A DNA stretch of 12,133 nucleotides from Bacteroidales bacterium UBA1216 (lineage in GTDB: Bacteria; Bacteroidota; Bacteroidia; Bacteroidales; Paludibacteraceae), in contig DBXI01000065.1 of assembly GCA_002309255.1 (NCBI GenBank), forward strand, positions 1-12,133, in the 5' to 3' direction. The translations under genes and the position numbers were made by a program. A model generated the notes under the pieces. That model did no database searches and was not told the origin of the DNA. It saw only the letters and a program-made list of their open reading frames with translations. Below, one piece after another: positions 5,857 to 12,133 of this stretch; positions within the stretch are counted from its first letter, which is position 1; each line of letters begins with the position of its first letter.

Positions 5857-8800
5857 ATGAAAAACAAACAACTTTCATTCCGCGCCGTGCTCATGTCGCT
5901 TCTGCTCTTCACGGGAGTGACAGCGTTTGCCCAGATTGCAGTACAAGGTACTGTAGTTGACGCCGCAAACGATGAGCCCATCATCGGCGCCTCTGTGCTG
6001 GAGATCGGTACTACCAATGGTACAATCACCGATTTCGACGGAAACTTCTCGTTGACCGTTCAGTCCGGCAGTAGGATTGCTATCTCGTACATGGGTTACA
6101 AGACCCAGGAGTTTGATGCCGCCCCGAGGATCAATGTCCGTTTGGGTGAGGACAGTGAGCTCTTGGACGAGGTTGTTGTAGTAGGTTACGGTGTCGTTAA
6201 GAAGAACGACGCAACCGGTGCCGTTACTGCTATCAAGCCAGATGAGATGAACAAAGGTTTGAACACCAATGCTACCGACATGATGCAAGGTAAGATTGCC
6301 GGTGTGAACGTAACATCGAACTCCGGTAAGCCCGGTGACGGTGCAACGATCCGTATTCGTGGTGGTTCGTCTCTGTCTGCATCCAACGACCCGCTGATCA
6401 TCATCGACGGTCTGGCTATGGATAACAACGGTATTCAGGGTGTGTCCAACCCCTTGTCGATGGTTAACCCCGCCGATATCGAGACCTTTACGGTCCTCAA
6501 GGACGCTTCGGCTACCGCTATCTATGGCTCGCGTGCTTCGAACGGTGTGATCATCATCACTACGAAGAAAGGTACTGCTAACCAGAAGCCCAAATTCTCG
6601 TACGAAGGAAACGTTTCGATGGCTAACCTCGTTAACCGAATGGAAACCCTGTCCGGTAACGACATCCGCAACTATGCTGCGGCGCTCGGTCATCCGTCAT
6701 CGAAGACCAAATACCTCGGCTTGTATAACACCGATTGGCAGGATCAGATCTACCGTACGGCTATCTCTACCGACCATAACTTCTCTATCACCGGTGGTAT
6801 AAAGAACATGCCCTATCGTTTCTCGCTGGGTTACACTAACCTGAGCGGTGTAGTTAAGACGGACAACATGCAGCGTGTAACTGCATCGATGAACCTCTCG
6901 CCGTCGTTCCTTGACAAGCACTTGACCTTCAACCTGAATGCAAAAGGTATGTACATCTACAACCGCTATGCACCGGGTGTCGTGGGGGCTGCTCTGAGCA
7001 TGGACCCGACACAACCTGTCAAAGGCGGCAACTCGCAGCGCTACGACGGTTCGGCTGCTACCGTTAAAGGTGCAGGTGGCGTACAAATGACCGAGCAAGA
7101 GATTGCAGACAAGTGGTTCGGCGGATTCTATCAGCGCGCTGCTCGAGGTAACTACTCTGACCCCGCTTGGCCTTACACCGTTAACCGTAACACGACTGGT
7201 AACCCCGCTGCTGCCCTGGAGCAGGAGAAGTATACATCCAACTCTGGTTCGTTCGTAGGTAACTTGGAGGGTGACTATAAGATCCACGGATTTGAGGATC
7301 TGCACCTGCATGCTAACTTCGGTGCCGACTACTCCGAAGGTAAGTCGCTCACATCCATCAGCCCGTACTCCTTCTCTAACTTCTACTATGGCTGGGAAGG
7401 CTGGGAGAGAACGCGCAAGTACAACTTGCTGTTCACGGCTTATGCTCAGTACTATAAGGACTTCAGTGATACACAACACTTCGACATCATGGCCGCTTAC
7501 GAGTGGCAGCACTTCTACCGCGACGGTTCGCGCGACGGCTGGGGAAGCTATCCTTCCGATTCGCAGCTCTCTGACGGCACAGCTAATCCGCTCGCCGGAC
7601 AGATGAAGGAAGACACCCGCTCGCAGTACAAGTGGATGACAGAGAACTACCTCGTTTCATTCTTCGGACGTGTAAACTGGACGGGTTGGAACCAGATCAT
7701 GTTGACCGCTACGTTCCGTGCTGACGGTTCGAGCCGTTTCCACAAGAACAACCGCTGGGGCTTCTTCCCCTCCGCTGCTTTGGGTTGGAAGATCAAAGAG
7801 TCCTTCGCTGCTCTGCGTGAGAACAACACGGTTAGCGAACTCAAGCTCCGTCTGAACTATGGTATCACCGGCCAGCAGGAAATCGGTCAGGGTGACTATC
7901 CCTACTTCGCTACGTACTACGTAACACAACCACACGCTTACTATCCTGTAGGTGGTGACAATGTGCTGGTTGACGAAAACGGCAAACCTATCTATGATGG
8001 TGACGGACTGAGTCTGTACTACAACTATCGTCCGGATGCAGTTAACACTGAGCTCACATGGGAGAAGACCACTACCTACGGTGTAGGTCTTGACTATGGC
8101 TTCCTCAACGCACGTATCACCGGTAGTTTGGACTACTACTACCGCGTAACCAGCGACCTGATCAACGTAGTTAACGTACCTGCAGGTGCTAACTTCCGCA
8201 ACAAGGTCGTAAGTAACATCGGTTCGCTTTACAACCAGGGTGTTGAGTTCTCAATCAACGCTGTTGTTATCGACCGCAAGAACTTCAAGTGGGATCTCGG
8301 CTACAACGTAACATGGAACGAGAACAAGATCACCAAGCTGAATGCTGCAGCTAACGATGATTCGTACTATGTTCCCACCGGAGGTATCAGCACCGGTACG
8401 GGTGGTACAATCCAAGCACACCGAGTAGGATATGCGGCAAGTACGTTCTATGTATACAAGACCCAACAGGGTGTTGATGCCGATGGCAACAGGATGTACT
8501 ACGCAGTTGACCTGAACAAGGACGGACAGGTTAACGGTGAAGACCGCTATATGTACAAGAGCCCGATGGCGCCTGTTACCATGGGCTTCCAGACCAAGTT
8601 CCAGTTCTACAACTTCGACCTCGGTCTGACCTTCCGTGCATCGATTGGAAACTATGTTTACAACGGTGTTCTCGCCGGTACGATCTACAACGTAGCTCCC
8701 GACAACGTTTATACGCAGCTTAACGGTGGCTACTTCGGCTTGACACGCACCGCTTACAATACCTATTGGAGCGGCATGAAGTCCGATGGTATGGAGGCTC

Positions 8801-9093
8801 TGGTATGGGATCCCGAGACGAATAACTACGTCAGCGGTGGCGCATTCAGCGACTGGTTCCTTACCGACTACTTCGTTGAGAACGCTTCGTTCCTCCGTTG
8901 TGACAACATCACACTCGGTTACTCGTTCAAGACGAAAGACCAGAAACTCAATGGACGTGTATATGCTACCGTACAGAACCCGTTCGTTATCTCAGGATAC
9001 AAGGGGCTTGACCCGGAAATCTTCGGCGGTATCGACAACAATATCTATCCGCGTAGCATGACTTCGCTCATCGGTATTAGCTTGCAATTCTAA
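5857..9093 (+). CDS. susC: SusC-type TonB-dependent outer-membrane transporter for starch oligosaccharides
   Basis: A 1078-residue SusC-family porin. The signal peptide ends at VTAFA-Q (cleavage after residue 25). A carboxypeptidase-regulatory-like domain follows at about 29-100 (VQGTVVDAANDEPIIGASV, ISYMGYKTQE), then the hallmark EVVVVGYG TonB-box segment (105-112). The plug domain (about 115-240) has MMQGKIAGVNV, IRIRGG (165-170), PLIIIDG and SATAIYGSRASNGVIIITTKKG. The 22-strand barrel fills the rest and ends in ISLQF, with the C-terminal aromatic residue needed for barrel assembly. An acidic loop, DLNKDGQVNGED (885-896), resembles a calcium-binding loop common in this family. SusC pairs with SusD as a lidded channel that imports oligosaccharides using TonB/ExbBD energy. 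The partner gene follows after 23 bases. The ATG at 5857 has no Shine-Dalgarno. The starch assignment comes from its neighbours; the SusC sequence alone gives only the family. Confidence 0.95.
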   Translation: MKNKQLSFRAVLMSLLLFTGVTAFAQIAVQGTVVDAANDEPIIGASVLEIGTTNGTITDFDGNFSLTVQSGSRIAISYMGYKTQEFDAAPRINVRLGEDSELLDEVVVVGYGVVKKNDATGAVTAIKPDEMNKGLNTNATDMMQGKIAGVNVTSNSGKPGDGATIRIRGGSSLSASNDPLIIIDGLAMDNNGIQGVSNPLSMVNPADIETFTVLKDASATAIYGSRASNGVIIITTKKGTANQKPKFSYEGNVSMANLVNRMETLSGNDIRNYAAALGHPSSKTKYLGLYNTDWQDQIYRTAISTDHNFSITGGIKNMPYRFSLGYTNLSGVVKTDNMQRVTASMNLSPSFLDKHLTFNLNAKGMYIYNRYAPGVVGAALSMDPTQPVKGGNSQRYDGSAATVKGAGGVQMTEQEIADKWFGGFYQRAARGNYSDPAWPYTVNRNTTGNPAAALEQEKYTSNSGSFVGNLEGDYKIHGFEDLHLHANFGADYSEGKSLTSISPYSFSNFYYGWEGWERTRKYNLLFTAYAQYYKDFSDTQHFDIMAAYEWQHFYRDGSRDGWGSYPSDSQLSDGTANPLAGQMKEDTRSQYKWMTENYLVSFFGRVNWTGWNQIMLTATFRADGSSRFHKNNRWGFFPSAALGWKIKESFAALRENNTVSELKLRLNYGITGQQEIGQGDYPYFATYYVTQPHAYYPVGGDNVLVDENGKPIYDGDGLSLYYNYRPDAVNTELTWEKTTTYGVGLDYGFLNARITGSLDYYYRVTSDLINVVNVPAGANFRNKVVSNIGSLYNQGVEFSINAVVIDRKNFKWDLGYNVTWNENKITKLNAAANDDSYYVPTGGISTGTGGTIQAHRVGYAASTFYVYKTQQGVDADGNRMYYAVDLNKDGQVNGEDRYMYKSPMAPVTMGFQTKFQFYNFDLGLTFRASIGNYVYNGVLAGTIYNVAPDNVYTQLNGGYFGLTRTAYNTYWSGMKSDGMEALVWDPETNNYVSGGAFSDWFLTDYFVENASFLRCDNITLGYSFKTKDQKLNGRVYATVQNPFVISGYKGLDPEIFGGIDNNIYPRSMTSLIGISLQF

Positions 9094-9100
9094 TCTTTAG

Positions 9101-9107
9101 AAAGGAG
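9101..9107 (+). promoter_or_regulatory. Strong Shine-Dalgarno sequence for susD
   Basis: AAAGGAG lies 9 bases before the susD ATG at 9117, an ideal spacing for pairing with the 16S rRNA tail. None of the other starts here (rpsA, the receptor, the small basic gene, the transporter, susC, the SusE-like gene) has a comparable sequence, in keeping with the usual weak use of Shine-Dalgarno in this phylum. It fixes the susD start and could raise SusD output relative to SusC from the same mRNA. Confidence 0.75.
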
Positions 9108-9116
9108 AACAATATT

Positions 9117-10775
9117 ATGAAAACGTTAGAAAAATATTTGATTTGCGCCGTTGTTGCCATGTTCGGACTCACAGCCTGCGTTCATAATCTGGACGTAGTA
9201 CCGCACGATGAGAACAAGATCATGGATTTCGACCAGAACGCAGTATTTTCCAAATGTTATGCTACGCTCGCTCTGACCGGTCAACAAGGTCCTGCAGGTA
9301 GCGGTGACGTGGATGACATTGATGAGGGGACATCTGCTTTCATCCGTATGGTGTGGGAGTTGCAAGAGTTCCCGACTGACGAGTGCTGGGTAGGTTGGAA
9401 CGACCCGGGGCTGCCCGAGATTCGTACTATCAAGTGGAACTCGCTGAACCAGCTGGTTCAAGGCTTGTACTACCGATTCTACTTCAACATCACGTTGTGC
9501 AACCACTTCCTTGAGAACGCTTCCGCAGACGGCGATGGTGCTACTCAGATTGCTGAGATCCGTTTCCTGCGCGCACTGAACTACTACTACCTGCTTGATA
9601 TGTTCGGCAATGTGCCTTTCGCTGACAAGGTGAATGCACAAAAGAAACCGCAATATACCCGCGTACAGGTGTACACATGGTTAGAGGAAGAGCTCAAGGA
9701 TCTTGAGAACGTGCTGCCCGAGAATCGTCTCAGCGACTTCCGTGTTGACAAGTATGCTGCCAAGATGCTGCTCGCACGTATGTACCTCAATGCTGAGGTT
9801 TACACTGGCACCCCTCAGTGGGAGAAGGCACGCGATTACTCAAAGCAGGTAATCGACGGACCGCACAAACTGCATACCACCAGCCTCGGTGGCGTCTACT
9901 CGGCATATCAGGAGATGTTCATGGGTGACAACTTCCGCGTAGTAGGTGGCGCCAGCGGCGAAGGTCTGCTCAATATCTACCAGGATGGTATCCATGCACA
10001 GTGCTGGGGTGGTTCGACCTTCCTCGTAGCTGCTGCACGTGACAAGAACGTGTATGTTAACCCTGCTACGTCCGAAGGGTGGGCCGGTTATCGCTGCTCG
10101 CCCGAGTTCATCGCTAAGTGGGTGGATCTGGATAAGACTCCTGCTATCCTCAAGAACGAGTTCGAGATGCCTGCAATGCTCGGTGACGACCGTGCTATCA
10201 TCTGTTCTGTTCTGAACACCGGTGCTCCTGTTGTACACGCTGATACCGCCATCCATACGGCAGACTCAATCCGTCCGCGTGGAAACATGGGGGACTTCTA
10301 CAACAGCTGGTCACTGCTCAAGTGGACAGGACGTTATATCGAGAACCCGCTGGGTGAAGAGATCACCGTTCAACCTCACGGACCGCAGTTCCCGGATACC
10401 GACGTACCGTTCATGCGCGTAGGCGAGGCTTATATGACCTATGCAGAGGCACAGTTCCGCCTGGGTAACAACAGCGAGGCTGAAATCGCCATCAAGGCAC
10501 TGCGCGACCGTGCTCACAACACCGCAGCCTTCACCCTGAGCGAACAGTTCCTGCTCGACGAGTGGTGTCGTGAGTTCTATGCTGAAGGACGTCGTCGTAT
10601 CGACCTCGTACGCTTTGGCAAGTTCGCAGGACCGACCGCTGACTACCACTGGGAGGGGCGTGGCGGAAATGCTTCGGCTGATGGCTTGATCGCACTTGAC
10701 AAGAAATTCAATGTCTATCCGATTCCTGAATCCGACATCGTTGCCGGTGGTCTGACACAGACGGAAGGCTATTAA
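9117..10775 (+). CDS. susD: SusD-type starch-binding surface lipoprotein
   Basis: A 552-residue lipoprotein with signal peptide and lipobox LTAC, lipidated Cys21. It reads as a full SusD: the N-terminal segment DFDQNAVFSKCYATLALTGQ, GSGDVDDIDEGT (62-72), TPR-like helices (LYYRFYFNITLCNHFLENA, RFLRALNYYYLLDMFGNVPF at 149-168, KMLLARMYLNAEVYTG), and the C-terminal FMRVGEAYMTYAEA, LDEWCREFYAEGRRRIDLVRFG and FNVYPIPESD. These stretches match B. thetaiotaomicron SusD (starch) closely as I remember it, much more than a generic family member would. Asp69, Arg77 and Trp94 fall where its ligand contacts Asp73, Arg81 and Trp98 would be with a constant offset of four. Trp297 and Trp322 are candidates for the rest of the aromatic arc. 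SusD acts as the lid on SusC and holds helical alpha-glucan. It is translated from a strong Shine-Dalgarno 23 bases after susC. Confidence 0.94.
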   Translation: MKTLEKYLICAVVAMFGLTACVHNLDVVPHDENKIMDFDQNAVFSKCYATLALTGQQGPAGSGDVDDIDEGTSAFIRMVWELQEFPTDECWVGWNDPGLPEIRTIKWNSLNQLVQGLYYRFYFNITLCNHFLENASADGDGATQIAEIRFLRALNYYYLLDMFGNVPFADKVNAQKKPQYTRVQVYTWLEEELKDLENVLPENRLSDFRVDKYAAKMLLARMYLNAEVYTGTPQWEKARDYSKQVIDGPHKLHTTSLGGVYSAYQEMFMGDNFRVVGGASGEGLLNIYQDGIHAQCWGGSTFLVAAARDKNVYVNPATSEGWAGYRCSPEFIAKWVDLDKTPAILKNEFEMPAMLGDDRAIICSVLNTGAPVVHADTAIHTADSIRPRGNMGDFYNSWSLLKWTGRYIENPLGEEITVQPHGPQFPDTDVPFMRVGEAYMTYAEAQFRLGNNSEAEIAIKALRDRAHNTAAFTLSEQFLLDEWCREFYAEGRRRIDLVRFGKFAGPTADYHWEGRGGNASADGLIALDKKFNVYPIPESDIVAGGLTQTEGY

Positions 10776-10844
10776 TAACCAAAATAAGTGAAATACTTAT
10801 TCCAGTAAACGAAAATAAGCTAACACTTATTCAATAACCAAAAT
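10774..10844 (+). repeat. Two A/T-rich hairpins flanked by a 12-base direct repeat, between susD and the SusE-like gene
   Basis: Hairpin 1 is AATAAGT-GAAAT-ACTTATT (10783-10801) and hairpin 2 is AATAAG-CTAACA-CTTATT (10814-10831). The two arms are nearly the same sequence, so the hairpins look duplicated. AATAACCAAAAT occurs at both edges (10774-10785 and 10833-10844). No T run follows, so neither is a standard terminator. The 94-base gap probably keeps transcription continuous while allowing processing or altered stability of the distal message. Confidence 0.5.
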
Positions 10845-10869
10845 TATTAACTTTTAAATTCATTAAGTT

Positions 10870-11808
10870 ATGAAGCTTAACAAAATGATGATTGCTGCTC
10901 TTGCATTCAGTGCAATGGCATTGGTAGCATGTAAAAAGAACGGTTCTGACGAGCCCGTAGTTCCTCCTACTCCCGGTCAGGACACCACGCAGGTTAAACC
11001 GGATCCCGATCCTCAAGAGGGTGAGGATATACCTGAGGTTACTCCTCCCGCAGCTGGTAACGTATCGTTCGTTATTAACATTCCTGCAGGTTCGGAGTGC
11101 AACGGTGTTGCTCTGAAGGGTACTGTTGACGGTGCTGCTTGGACTGGTGCTGACCAGTATCTGGGCGAGGCTGGTCCTGTAGGTCCTGCTGATTGCATCA
11201 AGTTCCAGTCTATAGAAGGTTCAAAGGAGTGGTTCTCCGCCACCTTCAAACTCGGCGCTGAGGCTTTTGGCGATGATGCTAACCTGTTGGCTGGTAAGAT
11301 CTGCTTGATTTATAGCGGTGACGGTTCATGGGAAGGTCAGGCTAAAGAGTGGGAGTTCATTGAGGACTACTGCACAGCTGACCACTCAACCAGCGGTGAC
11401 GGCAACATCCAGATCCACGGTGCAGGTCTGTGCTATGTTCAGGTTAAATCATGGAACAAGTCGGAGTGTGCTGAGGTTGTTATGAAGGATCGTCACGTCG
11501 TTCTGATCGTTCCTGAGGACGACTGCGGCTTCGAGGTTCCTTCTATCGTTGGTTCGTTCAACAGCTGGAATGCTACTGAGATCCCGATGACTCTCGTTGA
11601 GGGACGTAAGTATGAGGCAACCGTTAGCGCTGACGCTTCTGACGAGTTCAAGTTCGCCGGTTCTGTAAGTGGCTGGGACAACGAGATCCGTGTTTACGAT
11701 GCTGAGAACGATGAGCTCAAAGACAACAACCCGAACATTCAGTTCGGTGACAAGACTGAGTTCGAGATTGACTACAGCACCGGTAAGTGGAAAGCTTGCG
11801 AGGAGTAA
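10870..11808 (+). CDS. SusE-like starch-binding outer-membrane lipoprotein
   Basis: A 312-residue lipoprotein with lipobox LVAC (Cys21) and then a proline- and acid-rich linker (about 25-62), as in Sus surface lipoproteins. Two beta-sandwich-like regions follow. Region 1 (about 64-205) has a GTVDGAAW stretch and LLAGKICLIYSGDGSW. Region 2 (about 208-312) has SIVGSFNSWNATEIPM (225-240), the GSFNxW motif typical of CBM48/AMPK-type and related starch-binding domains. The two regions share the order 'IP...C / G..W / W.AT or YEAT / GxxxW', so they may be a tandem pair. It is shorter than B. thetaiotaomicron SusE (about 390 residues) and SusF (about 485). The expected role is binding starch at the cell surface next to SusCD; it has no catalytic features. 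Besides Cys21 there are eight cysteines (77, 109, 145, 168, 188, 200, 219, 310), an even number that suggests disulfides. It is the last gene before the operon terminator. The family call is mainly from position and the region 2 motif. Confidence 0.75.
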   Translation: MKLNKMMIAALAFSAMALVACKKNGSDEPVVPPTPGQDTTQVKPDPDPQEGEDIPEVTPPAAGNVSFVINIPAGSECNGVALKGTVDGAAWTGADQYLGEAGPVGPADCIKFQSIEGSKEWFSATFKLGAEAFGDDANLLAGKICLIYSGDGSWEGQAKEWEFIEDYCTADHSTSGDGNIQIHGAGLCYVQVKSWNKSECAEVVMKDRHVVLIVPEDDCGFEVPSIVGSFNSWNATEIPMTLVEGRKYEATVSADASDEFKFAGSVSGWDNEIRVYDAENDELKDNNPNIQFGDKTEFEIDYSTGKWKACEE

Positions 11809-11823
11809 TCTTATCCAACCCGA

Positions 11824-11846
11824 GTAAAGGAGTTCAACTCCCTTAC
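11824..11846 (+). other. Hairpin just before the operon terminator
   Basis: GTAAAGGAGTT (11824-11834) pairs with AACTCCCTTAC (11836-11846) around a single C, with one mismatch. In RNA the innermost pairs would open to make a loop. It lies directly between the last gene and the terminator hairpin and may protect the 3' end of the message or assist termination. Confidence 0.5.
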
Positions 11847-11849
11847 AAC

Positions 11850-11880
11850 AAAAAAGCTCGAGCCTTGCTCGGGCTTTTTT
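11850..11880 (+). terminator. Intrinsic terminator of the starch operon, probably bidirectional
   Basis: An A6 run, a GCTCGAGC / GCTCGGGC stem (one G-U pair) with loop CTT, and a T6 run make a 14-pair hairpin ending in a U tract. It begins 41 bases after the stop codon of the SusE-like gene. Because A and T runs flank both sides it could also stop minus-strand transcripts coming from the tRNA side. Confidence 0.9.
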
Positions 11881-11948
11881 GTACTACTCTCAATATTTCG
11901 TATTCCTCTTCTAATACCTACACCAAGGTAGGAGATGCAACAAGATAC

Positions 11949-11971
11949 AAAAAAGAGAACCGAAGTTCTCT
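11949..11971 (-). terminator. UUCG-loop terminator behind the degenerate tRNA copy
   Basis: On the minus strand the transcript reads AGAGAAC-UUCG-GUUCUCU followed by a U run (plus-strand A6 at 49-54 of the 11900 block). This is a compact 7-pair stem with a stable UUCG loop. It closely resembles the terminator at 12063-12090 and stands in the same relation to a tRNA 3' end sequence. Confidence 0.75.
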
Positions 11972-11975
11972 CTCT

Positions 11976-11997
11976 TGAGCCACTGGCCGGACTCGAA
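11976..11997 (-). pseudogene. Partial copy of the tRNA 3' end (tRNA remnant or attachment-site-like repeat)
   Basis: Bases 11977-11997 are identical over 21 positions to 12100-12120, the discriminator-side acceptor strand and part of the T arm of the tRNA at the right edge. Identity ends inside the T loop, and the CCA end is broken (GGCTCAA instead of GGCTCCA on the minus strand). The following bases (AATTGCATAGC) cannot complete a tRNA. The two copies are 123 bases apart. Confidence 0.7.
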
Positions 11998-12036
11998 AAT
12001 TGCATAGCAATAATCGTTCGAGCGCAGCGAGATAAG

Positions 12037-12061
12037 AACCGCCGAGGTCGAGTCCGCCAAT
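12037..12061 (+). repeat. Diverged, inverted copy of the tRNA 3' end
   Basis: On the plus strand CCGCCGAGGTCGAGTCCGCC followed by AATG resembles the sense sequence of the tRNA T arm and acceptor strand (GCCGGTTCGAGTCCGGCC, then AGTG), with a few changes and one base missing. It is therefore inverted relative to the copy at 11976-11997, and the two can pair imperfectly (TCGAGTCCG core). It could be a degraded convergent tRNA remnant; chance is not excluded. Confidence 0.35.
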
Positions 12062-12062
12062 G

Positions 12063-12090
12063 AAAAAAGAGACTCGAAAGTCTCTTTTTT
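12063..12090 (-). terminator. UUCG-loop terminator of the tRNA gene
   Basis: AAAAAAGAGACT (63-74 of the 12000 block) and AGTCTCTTTTTT (79-90) form a perfect 12-base inverted repeat. On the minus strand the loop is UUCG and a U run follows, just after the tRNA 3' end at 12098. A and T runs on both sides make it potentially bidirectional. Confidence 0.85.
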
Positions 12091-12097
12091 TCTCCTT

Positions 12098-12133
12098 TGG
12101 AGCCACTGGCCGGACTCGAACCGGCGACCCACG
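12098..12133 (-). tRNA. tRNA gene, 3' part only, probably tRNA-Thr
   Basis: On the minus strand the visible end has a T arm GCCGG-TTCGAGT-CCGGC with five perfect stem pairs, then the acceptor strand CAGTGGC, discriminator T and an encoded CCA. The preceding CGTGGGTC fits the end of an anticodon stem plus a short variable loop. The anticodon, D arm and 5' end lie beyond the right edge. U at the discriminator position and the GGCTCCA ending are what I associate with bacterial tRNA-Thr, but the identity cannot be proved without the anticodon. The 5' acceptor strand should read close to GCCACTG. A terminator follows directly. Confidence 0.85.

Noticed and set aside
5875..7512. Long minus-strand open frames (over 270 codons) opposite susC
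   Set aside because: They are shadows of a highly expressed gene with biased codons. The susC frame has all family motifs from end to end.
11881..12060. A complete second tRNA gene
   Set aside because: Only the 3' 21 bases match. The T arm is broken, and no acceptor, D or anticodon stems can be formed from the adjoining sequence.
11911..12132. Minus-strand reading frames encoding a repeated FESGQWL-type sequence
   Set aside because: The repeated peptide is just the translation of the duplicated tRNA 3' end and its terminators. There is no start signal or protein-like composition.

Overview
The window looks like a chromosomal segment of a Bacteroidota member, most likely order Bacteroidales and probably a gut-type glycan degrader. 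Three things support this. It carries a SusC/SusD outer-membrane pair with a further lipoprotein. Three promoters have the phylum-specific form (TTTG about 20 bases upstream of TATCTTTG). Nearly all genes lack a Shine-Dalgarno sequence. Genus cannot be fixed from the sequence alone.

Layout. Left part, minus strand: the 5' portion of rpsA (ribosomal protein S1, running off the left edge) with its own promoter and a repeat-rich leader, preceded by an unpaired TonB-dependent outer-membrane beta-barrel gene (922-3315). A divergent intergenic region (3316-3670) then leads into a plus-strand block. That block holds a small basic protein of unknown function (3671-4006), a 393-base gap with a strong promoter and a leader containing GTACAATTA repeats, and a starch/maltooligosaccharide-type operon. 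The operon order is an inner-membrane MFS sugar transporter (4400-5776), SusC (5857-9093), SusD (9117-10775) and a SusE-like starch-binding lipoprotein (10870-11808), closed by a strong intrinsic terminator (11850-11880). At the right edge, minus strand, is the 3' part of a tRNA gene (probably tRNA-Thr) with a UUCG-loop terminator. A degenerate second copy of the same tRNA-end-plus-terminator module lies about 120 bases further on.

How the genes fit together. The SusE-like lipoprotein and SusD would capture alpha-glucan chains at the cell surface, SusC would import oligosaccharides across the outer membrane using TonB energy, and the MFS protein would carry maltose or short oligosaccharides across the inner membrane. 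No glycoside hydrolase (susA, susB or susG type) and no SusR-type regulator is present, so enzymes and regulator must lie elsewhere. The substrate assignment rests mainly on the close resemblance of the SusD protein to B. thetaiotaomicron SusD (recalled, not searched), on the SLC45-like transporter, and on the CBM48-like motif in the last lipoprotein.

I see no clearly new defence, mobile or enzymatic system. The most noteworthy signals are non-coding: the periodic UUAAC repeats in the rpsA leader, the helically spaced GTACAATTA repeats ahead of the sugar operon, the lone strong Shine-Dalgarno at susD, hairpins at two operon gene junctions, and the duplicated tRNA 3' end.
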